A DNA stretch of 64,000 nt, from assembly GCF_000227665.2 (NCBI RefSeq), contig NZ_CP007030.1:1240001-1304000 (forward strand), written 5' to 3'. Position 1 is the first letter of the stretch. Each line of letters begins with the position of its first letter. The notes beneath the pieces are model-generated. The model was not told where the DNA came from. It searched no databases and was given only the letters and a program-made list of their open reading frames with translations. Origin of the DNA: Thiomicrospira aerophila AL3 (lineage in GTDB: Bacteria > Pseudomonadota > Gammaproteobacteria > Thiomicrospirales > Thiomicrospiraceae). Of the stretch, positions 7,526-18,100 are shown one piece after another. The translations under genes were made by a program, and so were the position numbers.

Positions 7526-7951
7526 GAACATTGGTAAATTGTGTTTTGTGACATGTACCCGCTTTTCAAGATTTACCGATGACCTCCAATTAGGTGGGGA
7601 AATCATATAATCGATTGAATCATCAATATCTTTTTGGGAGTCCGTTGCAACATCAAGCCTGAATGATACAAGTGCGACCGTACCTTCTTGAACAAGAACG
7701 TAGTCTGCTGAAAGTTGGCACTCCTTCTGAGTGGCTATCACTGCACCATCCATAACATACTCAACTGTTTTGAAAGCTTCTGCTGATAGGTTTTTAAGAC
7801 TAAATTCTAAGATGTCATTAAAAAACAATCCACCAATAAAAGCATGCCCCCTCAGCTTAAAGTCTTCAAAGTCCGTGAAGCTACCATTCAGGTGAGACAC
7901 CTCAACTTCGTGATCAAGCTGATTGCAATATACATACATAATTTTGAGCAT
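7520..7951 (-). CDS. Hypothetical protein
   Basis: A 143-residue acidic soluble protein, with no signal peptide or membrane segment. AGGGA lies upstream of the ATG at 7951; a second ATG at 7939 is possible. The predicted secondary structure alternates strands and helices and I see no family motif. It lies on the minus strand, downstream of the CBASS operon but separated from it by about 380 bp, so it need not be part of that system. Confidence 0.5.
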   Translation of the reverse strand: MLKIMYVYCNQLDHEVEVSHLNGSFTDFEDFKLRGHAFIGGLFFNDILEFSLKNLSAEAFKTVEYVMDGAVIATQKECQLSADYVLVQEGTVALVSFRLDVATDSQKDIDDSIDYMISPPNWRSSVNLEKRVHVTKHNLPMFI

Positions 7952-8045
7952 TTCTAATTCCCTATCCCGGTTTAAAAGAACTCCATTAAATCAATGGATT
8001 GAACCTGTTTCAGAAATCCGAAAAACAAAAACTATTTTTTGGTTT

Positions 8046-8201
8046 AAGGGCTTGTAATGGATAAGGGTCAAAGCACGACCGAGGGCGGTCGTAAAAGGAA
8101 GTTGACGAAGGGAAATTTAAAAGGGATGGGGTTCAAGGGATGGGGGGCCTAGGGGATAGGCCCTATCCGTAAGGGCTTGTAAAAGCTAAGGGGTAAAGCA
8201 C
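8046..8201. repeat. Direct repeats and G-rich hairpins between 7951 and 8331
   Basis: This 379-bp gap has no gene I can support. It contains two related 30-bp direct repeats (starting AAGGGCTTGTAA at about 8046 and 8170, both ending GTAAAGCAC or GTCAAAGCAC), a hairpin ACGACCG/CGGTCGT (8075-8092), and GGGCCTA/TAGGCCC (8145-8163). Runs of GGGATGGGG lie between them. The hairpins may terminate transcription arriving from the CBASS operon on the minus strand. Otherwise their role is unknown. Confidence 0.5.
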
Positions 8202-8330
8202 AATTGCGTTTAAAAATATGTGTCATTTCGAAAATATTCCACAAGAAGGTATTTCCGTTCAATTAGAGGTGGATTAAAAAAACCAAAAGACTCCCAACTC
8301 GTCACAGTTCTTGCTTGATTTTCAATACTT

Positions 8331-8804
8331 TCAGCTTGCAAATATAGGATTCAGGCTTTTAATAACTCCCTCATCCCACACACCGTACCAATTGTTATTT
8401 TGCCCAATTATGATTAAAACTTTCGTTCTATCTCTTGGAAGGTTTTTGCGCCATTCGTTCAGATCAAAAGATGATGGATAAGCATCTTTCTCCGGGTGAG
8501 TGTGCCACTCCCCCAAATATGTTTCTGTGCTGTTTGAGTTTTGCCATGAGTGCATTACCGTTTCAATATGGCTTTTCGAGTATCTGGTAAAGGAGTTTCG
8601 CTTGCATATGTCTTCAGGCTTTGGGGTAGTAAATTGAGTAACCTCAATATGAGGGGTGCGATAGAGGCCAATTAATACACCACCTTTCTCAGTTGCGCTC
8701 GAAGGTTCTTGCCGGTACTGTTCTAGTGAATCCATTAACTTTTTAGGTATTAATAAATATGAGTTTTTATTGAACAAAAAAATCAAGTCTGACAACAGGG
8801 ACAC
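8331..8804 (-). CDS. cap3: CBASS Cap3, JAB/JAMM deconjugating protease
   Basis: A 157-residue JAMM-fold metalloprotease. In type II CBASS this enzyme cleaves the bond that Cap2 makes between the CD-NTase C-terminus and its target. The full zinc motif is visible: E39 before GGVLIG, H101-T-H103-P, and S111-x-x-D114. It is the last gene of the operon and overlaps the 3' end of the Cap2 gene by 22 nt, starting at GTG 8804, which suggests translational coupling. The length is typical. Without the neighbours it could only be called a JAMM protein; with them the assignment is firm. Confidence 0.9.
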   Translation of the reverse strand: MSLLSDLIFLFNKNSYLLIPKKLMDSLEQYRQEPSSATEKGGVLIGLYRTPHIEVTQFTTPKPEDICKRNSFTRYSKSHIETVMHSWQNSNSTETYLGEWHTHPEKDAYPSSFDLNEWRKNLPRDRTKVLIIIGQNNNWYGVWDEGVIKSLNPIFAS

Positions 8805-10504
8805 CTTTTTAAACGTTCTGGGTCTTGGTTTTTTGTATGATGAATATCGTCAGAAAGAGTAACGTGATTAAACCTGTACTGTTTGGTTTTATGCAAACCT
8901 TTAATGGCCTTATCCAATATTAAAGCTGCGGCTGTCATTGACGCGTTTGAAGAAAACTCAAAGTAACTTGAGCCTGCGCAACTTTTCCTGATTACGCTTG
9001 GTTCTGCCCCTTTTTTGAAAAGCTTGAATCGCTCACCACCCTCTTCGGTTCCGCTTGTGACACAGTAAAAACATGCTTTTTTATCATCATCCAGAAGTGC
9101 TCTTGCCGCACCGCCAGCAGCATCGATCCACCCATGAATGAGTAAAGGCGACCTACCCTTTGCCTGGTGCCAGCTTTTGCTTAAAAGTGTCGAAAACTGA
9201 CGATCGCCAGTTGCATCAATAATCAAGTCGTAGCCGCTGGTTGAATAAATGTCGTTATGGTCAAACTGTTCTTTTGCATGAATATTGAAGCCATAACTAT
9301 AGTAATCCCTTAAAAGAAACTCTTTCATTGCATAAGATTTCATCTGTCTAAGGTAATTGCCGCCAAGAATATGCCTACCAATGTTTGCCGACGAGTATTC
9401 ATCTGGATCATATAAAGTTAATTTTCCTTGCCCATAACCAGCACCGTTCTGAACAAGTGAATGTGCAAGATACCCGCCTATAGTGCCGCAACCTATAAGG
9501 ATAATTTTTTTGCCTTTTAGAGTAAATTGATTGTTACGCTTTAGCACGAACTCTTGGCTAGCATTCTCACAAACCAATCGAAGGATTGGCTCAATCATTC
9601 TTTTAGAATATAGCGCTTTCAAAAACCTATCTGATTTATCCTGGTGTATAGACGGTGTTATTGCTAAGTTGCCATAATCTGTCTTAGACAACGTAAATCC
9701 AATAGTGTGTTCACCATTGAACTGTACAAAGACAAATAACATTCTTTGCTTAAAAGTCTTTTTGACCAAATCCAGAAGGGTTTTGGCGGCATTCGAATCT
9801 GTACGTCGAAACCAAGTAAAAAACTCTTTAAAATCTTGAGGGGGCCATTTAATGCCTTTTTCGATAAGAGGGTCTTTCTCGCTCTTAACAAACACGCCAT
9901 TTGTTGGCTTTGAGCTTTGTTCGCTAAGACCTGGTACTGAGCTCAACCATGAACTTTTAAACGGAAGGTCGTCTCTTGAAAGGTAAACCCATTCCGTTAC
10001 GGTTTGATTTTTATGAAAATTCAAACGCTTATATTTATAAACCAAGCCCTGCTCATCAAGTGAAGCCAGGAATACTCGATCTGAAGCCCCCCAATAAGCT
10101 GTAAACTCAAACGCATGCTCATGAGCTACCTCTGAAGGTTCCAATGTTGCAATTTCTTTTAACACTTGATTTATTTGTTTTAGCAGTAGATTTAATGACT
10201 CTTGTGGCTTAAATGGATCTAGATAATAAGCATCCTTGTCCAGATAGCATAGCCGCTGATTGGCTTCTATGTGCGGCATTCTTTTTGGAACACCTTCCGG
10301 AAGTTCGAGTATGAAAACATCAGGAAGCTTTATAAACTCACAAACAGTTTCGAAATCAACTTGGATTTCAATTTTGAATTCTTTTCCAGCATGAATTATC
10401 CCTGCTTGATAACTTACTTTTGGAGTCCCTAGGATAACCCCCACTCGTCTATAGCCGTTATCACAAAGTGCCTTATGGATAATTCGATACTTAAAGTCGT
10501 CCAT
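8783..10504 (-). CDS. cap2: CBASS Cap2, fused E2-E1 ubiquitin-transfer-like enzyme
   Basis: A 573-residue fusion. The N-terminal E2-like domain (about 1-120) has H78 (MPHIE) and the putative catalytic C86 (RLCYLD). The C-terminal E1/ThiF adenylation domain (about 325-573) has the nucleotide loop IGCGTIGG (G338, G340, G343), D366 after the next strand, a candidate E1 cysteine C509 (KSCAGSS), and zinc-type cysteines C478/C481 and C568/C571. In type II CBASS, Cap2 adenylates the CD-NTase C-terminus and conjugates it to a target, priming cyclase activity. It overlaps the cyclase gene by 1 nt (TAATG). Which Cys is catalytic is inferred. Confidence 0.93.
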   Translation of the reverse strand: MDDFKYRIIHKALCDNGYRRVGVILGTPKVSYQAGIIHAGKEFKIEIQVDFETVCEFIKLPDVFILELPEGVPKRMPHIEANQRLCYLDKDAYYLDPFKPQESLNLLLKQINQVLKEIATLEPSEVAHEHAFEFTAYWGASDRVFLASLDEQGLVYKYKRLNFHKNQTVTEWVYLSRDDLPFKSSWLSSVPGLSEQSSKPTNGVFVKSEKDPLIEKGIKWPPQDFKEFFTWFRRTDSNAAKTLLDLVKKTFKQRMLFVFVQFNGEHTIGFTLSKTDYGNLAITPSIHQDKSDRFLKALYSKRMIEPILRLVCENASQEFVLKRNNQFTLKGKKIILIGCGTIGGYLAHSLVQNGAGYGQGKLTLYDPDEYSSANIGRHILGGNYLRQMKSYAMKEFLLRDYYSYGFNIHAKEQFDHNDIYSTSGYDLIIDATGDRQFSTLLSKSWHQAKGRSPLLIHGWIDAAGGAARALLDDDKKACFYCVTSGTEEGGERFKLFKKGAEPSVIRKSCAGSSYFEFSSNASMTAAALILDKAIKGLHKTKQYRFNHVTLSDDIHHTKNQDPERLKRCPCCQT

Positions 10505-11751
10505 TAGCCCGCCGAAAAATTTGGCTTCATCTCAGTTTCGGGTGAGGGTTGCGCCATTGCAGATGTGCCTCTAACTTGGTTGGCAATGCTTTCAACGCTT
10601 TCAGTATCATAGGGAAAGCGTGAACCAAAGATTGCCATGAAACCCGACACACACTCTTCTTGGCTCTCAGCGGACAACAAAGACCGGCGAATGTTGGTTT
10701 TTAATTTTTCAGCCTGGCTAACAATTTCGGAATGGTTTTTTTGATCACTTTCCCTAGGGTAAAGCATTTCGTTTTTGGTCATTAAATAAACCCCTTCGTT
10801 CAATTGTGTTGGCAAAGCAGTAACTACCGCCAATAACGCTTCTGAATCACCTGCAAATCCACTGCTATTCTGAGGGTCATTGTAAGTATTTACTGCACAA
10901 GCCATTAGTGAAATAGAGCTGGGTCCTCCCCCATCTTCCCATGTGTGGTCACGCCATGCTTTTAAGTAACGACAAACTCTTCGCAATCCCTCACCATGTA
11001 ATTTAACTTCACTCTTAAACCATTCAGAGATTTCCCTTGGATCAGACTGCTTCCAGTGCTCTTCATTTCTCATTGCTAGATAAACTTGATCAGGGTCTAA
11101 TATAACCTCCTGTTCCTTTGTAGCAAGCGCCTCAAGGCTGTAAGATGAACTATCGTACACCTCCGTAAGAGTGGCATACTCCCCTTCTGGAATAGCATAA
11201 AGAGGAACGTCAATATGCATATCTGTGCTAACAATAATTCGCGCGCACGTTGGTTTATTGTTGATAAATTTCCAATCTCTATTCTCTTGACATAACTGCT
11301 GCAAGGCTGAGTCAACAATTTTGAAAAAAGCTTCTTTGGCTATAATTGGTCCCGTTTCTTCAATGATTGTCATCGGTAAATAAGTACCATCATCGACATC
11401 CATTTGTTGCGGTGGTGTATGAGCTGGCTTGTTGAGTGTTTTATATACGCTAGAGCCTTGAGAACAAAACTTAGGCTTCACTTTTTTTAATGCATTAATC
11501 GCGTCATCAACATTGCCAGTGGCAGCAAGACTTTCTAAAGAAATGCCATATTCTTCAGTTAGTGCGCTAAGGCCTTTTTCTTCGGCCTTCTCTTGGAAAG
11601 TTCTAAATGCATTACGGATAGTTTTTCGAACCAGCATCTTAATCTCATTCATTTGAGTTAATGCATTTTCATCTGGCTGAAGATTTGCCCAAAAACAATC
11701 ACTAGACTGTCTCTGGTAGAGCAGCTTATCTACTGAATATTTTAAAATCAT
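10504..11751 (-). CDS. dncV: CBASS CD-NTase, DncV-like cyclic dinucleotide synthase
   Basis: A 415-residue cGAS/DncV-like nucleotidyltransferase (clade A CD-NTase). On phage infection such enzymes make a cyclic dinucleotide; DncV itself makes 3',3'-cGAMP. The active site is visible: G99-S100 (SQGSSVYKT), D118-x-D120 in QMDVDDGTYLP, and the third acid D181 in HIDVPLYAIPE. All closely match DncV, so the product is probably cGAMP. The protein ends with a flexible tail (PETEMKPNFSAG) finishing in Gly, as expected for a C-terminus that Cap2 activates. The gene lies 11 nt after capV. The product identity is inferred from similarity. Confidence 0.93.
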   Translation of the reverse strand: MILKYSVDKLLYQRQSSDCFWANLQPDENALTQMNEIKMLVRKTIRNAFRTFQEKAEEKGLSALTEEYGISLESLAATGNVDDAINALKKVKPKFCSQGSSVYKTLNKPAHTPPQQMDVDDGTYLPMTIIEETGPIIAKEAFFKIVDSALQQLCQENRDWKFINNKPTCARIIVSTDMHIDVPLYAIPEGEYATLTEVYDSSSYSLEALATKEQEVILDPDQVYLAMRNEEHWKQSDPREISEWFKSEVKLHGEGLRRVCRYLKAWRDHTWEDGGGPSSISLMACAVNTYNDPQNSSGFAGDSEALLAVVTALPTQLNEGVYLMTKNEMLYPRESDQKNHSEIVSQAEKLKTNIRRSLLSAESQEECVSGFMAIFGSRFPYDTESVESIANQVRGTSAMAQPSPETEMKPNFSAG

Positions 11752-11762
11752 GTGTTTACCCC

Positions 11763-12758
11763 CTAGTTGATTAAAATTGAGCGATCGGCTTGGTGTGACA
11801 ACATTGTTGCTAACAATTCACTACCAGAAACATCTGAAGCAGATTGGGTAGCATTGGCTTTTAATGTCTCAAGAGAGGCCTTTGATGAATTGTCCAAATC
11901 TAAATCCAAGCCTTGCTGCATAGTTGGAGCCGCATCAATGCTTAAATAGTGTGTTTTAGAGCCTAGCTTCCCATTCTCAAGGGCGTGCTGAACCATAAAG
12001 CTGTGCATTTGCTCGTTTGCAGAAATCGTTAAATCAAAAAGTTTTTTACCAAAACTCCACCCCTTCCCGTAACCCGAATTATTGTTCAATCCTGATCGCA
12101 GGGTGAAGCGAGAGCTCATAGTTCCCACGGAAAGAATTCTAATGTTTGATTTATCAATACCAAGCTTATTAACAGCTTCGTGCAGCCCAAGTAACGCTGG
12201 AGAGTTTGCCACCAGCCCACCATCAATGAACTTCTTTGAGTCGAAGGAATGAATTGGAAAGTATGTTGGAGCAGCGCTTGTTGCAAGTGCAACATCTACA
12301 AGGCTCACATCTTGGTCAAATGTGTAGTCTGAATGGTATTTGTTTTTAAACAACTTGGGCTGGCCCGTAGAAGCATTGACGGTTGGGATTAAAACCGGTG
12401 TTTTGAGATCCTTAATCTTTCCATCACCAAAAATATCTGTCAACACACCTCTTAGCGGAGCCTGGGAATAAAGAGGGCCAAAAAATCGCCAAAAATTTTT
12501 ACACCGTATCTTTGGGAAGATTTTTTGCGCATTCTTCTCAAGAAGATCGGATAAATCCGACGGACTCTTACCATAAGCAAGAGCCAAGGCCAAGATTCCA
12601 CCGATAGATGTACCGCAAATAAGGTCAAAATGTTCAGTTATTTTTGTCTGCTTATGCTTTTCTATCTCTGCTAAAACTTTTGCAGAGTAAAGCCCTTTTA
12701 CACCGCCTCCGCTTAGTGACAAAATCTGGAATGGTTTAATATCTAAATTGGTACTCAT
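11763..12758 (-). CDS. capV: CBASS effector CapV, patatin-like phospholipase
   Basis: A 331-residue patatin-fold lipase, the membrane-degrading effector of cGAMP-type CBASS. The oxyanion-hole motif GGGVKG lies at 17-22, the nucleophile S51 in GTSIGG and the catalytic D179 in DGG. There is no signal peptide, so it acts from the cytoplasm on the inner membrane once the cyclic dinucleotide binds, killing the infected cell (family knowledge). It is the first gene of the operon, which runs capV-dncV-cap2-cap3 like the El Tor Vibrio cholerae system. A weak GGTG Shine-Dalgarno precedes the ATG. Confidence 0.94.
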   Translation of the reverse strand: MSTNLDIKPFQILSLSGGGVKGLYSAKVLAEIEKHKQTKITEHFDLICGTSIGGILALALAYGKSPSDLSDLLEKNAQKIFPKIRCKNFWRFFGPLYSQAPLRGVLTDIFGDGKIKDLKTPVLIPTVNASTGQPKLFKNKYHSDYTFDQDVSLVDVALATSAAPTYFPIHSFDSKKFIDGGLVANSPALLGLHEAVNKLGIDKSNIRILSVGTMSSRFTLRSGLNNNSGYGKGWSFGKKLFDLTISANEQMHSFMVQHALENGKLGSKTHYLSIDAAPTMQQGLDLDLDNSSKASLETLKANATQSASDVSGSELLATMLSHQADRSILIN

Positions 12759-12836
12759 TTTTACACCGTAGATTTATCGGACTGAGTTCAAATATACTCA
12801 TAATACCCAATAGAAGCAAACACAATATATCAACAC

Positions 12837-12916
12837 TTATCCACACCAACACCCTACATGTAGTATTAAGAAAACACCACCAAGCCCATGAGCTCAAGGT
12901 CTTTCCTTGTGGATAA
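12837..12916. promoter_or_regulatory. Two inverted perfect DnaA-box sequences between CBASS and R-M operons
   Basis: TTATCCACA at 12837-12845 (plus strand) and the same nonamer on the minus strand at 12908-12916, in the 372-bp region between the divergent capV and mod genes. This region must hold both promoters; a TATTAT about 50 bases upstream of the capV start is a weak -10 candidate. Two consensus boxes 62 bases apart suggest DnaA binding, but regulation is not shown. No other gene is seen in this gap. Confidence 0.5.
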
Positions 12917-13130
12917 GAGTCGTTAACACTCAATAATTTATACCGGAATTATTTTCTCAATTATGCAATGTTGCGCTTTAATGTGAAATCGAATTGATTG
13001 TGCTCTAAAATACACCATGTTGCTCAAGGTGCTCATGCCTAGCTGTTTGAATAACCATTTGAAGATCATCGTGAAAAACTATCTTTTAAAGACAATTTAA
13101 GCTATCCACTTGCCATAAAAAAGAAACCCT

Positions 13131-15122
13131 ATGAACCAAATTAAGCCTGAAATTCTTGCCGACAACTCTGAAACCACAATCAATAGCCAACAAGTTGCAA
13201 CGCTGAAAAAACATTTTCCGCAATGTTTTGACAAGGAAGGCAACTTTATTGCTGAAAAACTGAATGAAATTATTAGCAGTAGTGGCACAGCTTTTTCAAA
13301 GGAATCTTATGGTCTGAGCTGGCTTGGTAAATCTTATGCACGCCTATTGGCAAATGAAAATCCACTTACCTTGCTGGCGGAAGACAAAGAACATAACCAA
13401 AAACCTGAAAACCAGGATAGCGAAAACCTGCTGATTAAAGGTGACAACCTTGAGGTGTTGAAACACCTTAAAGGGGCTTATTCTGAATGCATTAAGATGA
13501 TTTACATCGACCCACCTTACAACACTGGTTCAGATGGTTTTGTTTATCAGGATGACCGTAAGTTTACACCTGATCAACTAGCAGAGCTGGCTGGTATTGA
13601 GCAGAATGAAGCCAAACGTATTCTTGAGTTTACTCAGAGCAAGGCCAATAGCCATAGCGCATGGCTAACTTTCATGTACCCTCGCCTTTACATTGCCCGT
13701 GAGCTTCTAAAAGATGATGGCGTTATCTTTATTTCTATTGATAACAATGAGCAAGCCCAGTTAAGAGTTATTTGTGATGAAGTGTTTGGTGAGGCAAACT
13801 ATTTAGGACTGATTTGCTGGAAAAATGTTACGGATAACAATCCAACAAATATCGCAACTGAACATGAATATATTGTTGTTTATGCAAAATCTAAAGACTC
13901 TGTAAAACCTGTGTGGAAATCGTTTCTCTCTGACGTGAAAGATTTGTTAATTCAAATTGGTGATGAGTTTAATAAGAAATATAAAGATCAAGATAAGCTT
14001 CAAAAGGCATACACAAAATGGTTTCGTGAAAACAAATTTCAACTTGGTGAATTAGATAGGTACAAATATATTGATGAAGAAGGCGTTTACACAGGAAGCC
14101 AAAGTGTACATAACCCAGGGAAAGATGGTTATCGCTATGATGTTATCCACCCTGATACAGGCAAGCCGTGTAAAGAACCCTTGATGGGATACCGGTTCCC
14201 CGAATCAACAATGAAAGAACTTCTTGATAATGACCGAGTTTTATTTGGTAAAGATCATAATAAAATTATTGAATTGAAAGTATACGCAAAGGATTTCAAA
14301 GACAAACTTTCAAGTATATTTGTTCTTGATGGAAGGGTTGGTGCTACCGAGCTAAGAGATTTGTTCCCTGATGTTAAAACAATTTTCACAAATCCAAAAC
14401 CAGTTGAGTTATTAAAAAGACTAATCTCTTTTGCTACAGATCATGGCGATATAGTTTTAGATTTTTTTGGTGGTTCGGGAACCACAGCTCATTCTAATTT
14501 AGCTTTAAATTCAGAAGACAACGGAAGCCGTAAGTTTATTATTATTCAAATTGATGAAAAAACTGATTCCAAGAAAGATGCTCATAAAGCTGGGTTTAAT
14601 ACAATTTTTGAGATTACCAAAGCACGTATTAAAAAAGCCGCTGAAAAAATTCGTGCTGAAAATCCAGATTACAACGGGGATTTAGGTTTTCAAATTTTTG
14701 AAACCTTGCCGGTTTTTGAGGGTTATTTAGATAATATAGAAACCCTTGAAGGAGAACAGGGTGAACTGTTCGACGGCTCAGCGCTATCAGACGATCAACT
14801 TGAGCACCTTCTAAGCACCTGGAAAGTTTATGATGGCATTCCCCTTACTCAACGACTTATTGAAACCGATTTAGCCGGCTACATAGCCTACCGTCACGAC
14901 AGAGTTTTGTATTTAATGCACCAAGGTTTTAGAACCGAATCCTTAAAGGCGTTTCTATCCAGGTTAGATGAAACGGATGGAGATGATAAAAACTTCGACG
15001 TTGAGAAAGTGGTTTTATTTGGTTACAACTTTGACAGCAAAAACCAGTTAGAAATTAATGAGGCGGTTCGCCAATACCAAAATCGCAAAGAGAAAACCGT
15101 TAGTGTTTTGGTGAGGTACTAA
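13131..15122 (+). CDS. mod: Type III restriction-modification methyltransferase (Mod)
   Basis: A 663-residue adenine-N6 DNA methyltransferase subunit, which also recognises the target site. The motif order is that of the beta class: catalytic DPPYNTG at 127-133, then SAM-binding DFFGGSGTT at about 443-451. The long segment between them (about 225-400) is the probable target-recognition domain. The C-terminal 150 residues fit Mod proteins. It forms a two-gene operon with the helicase-nuclease, which starts 1 nt after its stop. The Shine-Dalgarno is weak (AAAGAAA). The sequence specificity cannot be read from the sequence. Confidence 0.95.
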   Translation: MNQIKPEILADNSETTINSQQVATLKKHFPQCFDKEGNFIAEKLNEIISSSGTAFSKESYGLSWLGKSYARLLANENPLTLLAEDKEHNQKPENQDSENLLIKGDNLEVLKHLKGAYSECIKMIYIDPPYNTGSDGFVYQDDRKFTPDQLAELAGIEQNEAKRILEFTQSKANSHSAWLTFMYPRLYIARELLKDDGVIFISIDNNEQAQLRVICDEVFGEANYLGLICWKNVTDNNPTNIATEHEYIVVYAKSKDSVKPVWKSFLSDVKDLLIQIGDEFNKKYKDQDKLQKAYTKWFRENKFQLGELDRYKYIDEEGVYTGSQSVHNPGKDGYRYDVIHPDTGKPCKEPLMGYRFPESTMKELLDNDRVLFGKDHNKIIELKVYAKDFKDKLSSIFVLDGRVGATELRDLFPDVKTIFTNPKPVELLKRLISFATDHGDIVLDFFGGSGTTAHSNLALNSEDNGSRKFIIIQIDEKTDSKKDAHKAGFNTIFEITKARIKKAAEKIRAENPDYNGDLGFQIFETLPVFEGYLDNIETLEGEQGELFDGSALSDDQLEHLLSTWKVYDGIPLTQRLIETDLAGYIAYRHDRVLYLMHQGFRTESLKAFLSRLDETDGDDKNFDVEKVVLFGYNFDSKNQLEINEAVRQYQNRKEKTVSVLVRY

Positions 15123-15123
15123 G

Positions 15124-18100
15124 ATGACCGGTTTTAACTTTGAAAAAGACCTTGCTCATCAAACTGATGCAGTCCAATCAATCATGGCTGTTTTTAGCAA
15201 AGTGGCCAAGGTTGAAAATAATCCTCAACCTGCAATGACCATGTTAAGCAATCCATCCGCATCTTTCAATAGCGATGTTGAATTTGGCATGACCGTGGTA
15301 CAAATTCAGAAAACAAATCAAATTACCAAGCCAAACTCTATCCCTGTAATCAACAAAAAGAGCCGTGTACTCGATATTTCAATGGAAACCGGTACGGGTA
15401 AAACTTATACCTATACCAAGGCTATATTTGAACTCAACAAAGCCTTTGGCATGACCAAATTCATTGTCGTTGTACCCACGCTCTCCATTAAAGCTGGTAC
15501 CGTAAGTTTTCTTCGCTCAGAAGCCACTAAAAGACACTTTATGGAAAGCTACAACGGTAAACAGCTAAAGATCCATGTTGTTGAGAGTCAAAACGGAAGC
15601 AGAAGCAAAAAAGCTTATATGCCTCAGTCTATCATAGACTTTGTTGAAGCGAAAAAACACCCTAATCCTGCACTGGATAATACCATCCACATCATGGTTA
15701 TTAATGCTGGAATGATTAACTCGGACACCCTTAGCAAGAAGTTCGACACTCGCATTAATGACACTTACGATAATCTCTTTGATGCGATTGCATCTGTCAA
15801 TCCAATTACAATTATCGACGAACCCCATAAATTTAAGCAAGAGAATGCAACTTGGCAAAACATCCTAAAGTTTGGTTCTCAATACACCTTGCGCTTTGGG
15901 GCTACTTTTGATGATCGTTACGAAAACCTTATCCATGAATTATCAGCGGTTGATGCATTTAATCAAGATCTTGTAAAAGGTGTTGTTGCAGACATTGAAA
16001 TGTTTGATGGCGGTTCGGATGAGCACATCAAGCTACTCTCATACGGCGCAAAAGCCATCCGTGAAGTAGAAATTAAGTCTGGAAAGGACAAGGGGCAAAC
16101 AAGTAACAAGGAGTTCCCTGAGGCCAAATTTGAGTATTTTAACGGAACTAAAAAGATGGTTTTCAAGTTGATTGAGGGAGAAAGCCTTTCAATAATCCAT
16201 CCTGAAATGGATGGTATCTACATTGAGAAACTTAACACTCAAAAGGTGCTGCTTTCAAATGGATTGGAGCTTAAAAACAACCAAAAAATTAGCCCCTACT
16301 CTTATTCATCAACCATTCAAGACAAAATGATTGCCAAAGCAGTTAAGCGTCACTTTGAAATCGAAAAATCACTACTTTCTCGTGATGTAAAAATTAAGCC
16401 TCTAACCCTGTTTTTCATTGATGACATTGAGGGGTACCGGGGTAATCACGAAATCACCGGTGATCTCAAAGCTAAATTTGAAGCCCTGCTCAAACAGCAA
16501 ATTGAAAACATACTCAAAGAAGATGGCTTAACATCCTTTTATCGCACATATCTGGAAGACTCTATACAAGACCTGTCGGTTTGTCACGGTGGTTATTTTG
16601 CACAAGACAATAGCGAGACAGACGAAGCCATTGAAAAAGAAGTCTCAGAGATCTTGCATGATAAAGAATCACTTCTGAGCCTTGATAACAAAAGAAGATT
16701 CATTTTCTCTAAATGGACACTGCGTGAAGGCTGGGATAACCCGAATGTATTCCAGATTTGCAAATTACGCTCTAGTGGCTCACAAACATCGAAGCTACAA
16801 GAGGTTGGACGTGGATTACGATTGCCAGTAAACGAGTATATGAGCCGAGTTAAAAATGAAGCTTTCGATCTGTACTACTACGTGGATTTCTCAGAGCGTG
16901 ACTTTGCAGAACAGCTAGTCAATGAAATCAATCAAAAATCAGGACAAACACCGGTTGAAAAACTCACCAAGCTCACCGATACAGTTGTGCAAAGTATTAT
17001 TGCAAAGTATCCCGAACAATCCGTGGATACCATTCGCAATACATTGGGTGAAGCTGGCGCAATTGATTTTTCAGGAAACTTCAAGGAAGGCGGTTTAGAC
17101 ATTATCAAAGCTGAGTTTCCAAGCGCCTTTGAAGCGGCTGGAGGCTTGAAAAAAGGCAAGGTTCGCGTTGAAGGGAAAACCAAGTCCAGTGCAACTCTTC
17201 GTGTTGGTAAGTACACCGAACTCCAAAAGTTATGGGAGGCAATTAATCAGCGCGTAATCTTAGAATATAAAATTAATAGCGAATCGGATTTTCAGGCCAT
17301 TTTTGAATCCTACTTAATAGACTATAAAGAGTCCTTTAAGCCACGCGGTAGTGTGTCACAAACCAAACGATTGATCTTTGACAACGGGCTTGCTTCTTTA
17401 AAAGAAGAGGATGATCTTGATAATGAGATTCTGCCAATCGTAACACTGCATTACAGACAGTTTATTGAAGAGCTTGCCGTACTGCTTGGCGTCAACATGA
17501 TAACGTTGCACAAGGCATTTGTCGCGGTCAAAGATAGATTAAATATCAATGATTATTTGAGTCATCAGACTATCCGAACAATAAAGGCGCAGTTTCATAA
17601 ATACTTACTGGATAATGCTTTTTCAAAGTTCCATATTGGGTACCAACAAGTATCAAATAAAGTCCACCCTACTGTTTTTACATACGAAAATGGAAAGCCC
17701 CGGACTAACATCCCAGCTCATAACTTGGGGGTGCATTGTGATGAATCAAAACCTGCGGATCAATACCTCTTTGAAGAAGTTTTCTATGATGCGCCCCTTG
17801 AGCAGGAAAACATTAAGAAGTCGATTACAGGAGTTACTGTATTTACCAAAATACCACGCAACTCAATACGCATACCGGTTGCTGGAGGCGGTACCTATTC
17901 GCCAGACTTTGCTTATGTAGTTGAGTACGAGAGTGGTCAGAAGCAACTTAACCTCATTATTGAAACCAAGGACAAAGAAAAGCGTGCCCTATTTGATGAT
18001 GAGAAGCAAAAAATCAAGCACGCTCAAGAACTCTTCAGCTCATTAAAACAAGGTTTTGAGGTTCGATTTGAAACGCAATTTAAGAATGCTCAGATCAAAG

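Noticed and set aside
12736-12933. Minus-strand open frame over the capV-mod control region
   Set aside because: Overlaps capV's start and the DnaA-box region; composition is random-like and there is no Shine-Dalgarno.
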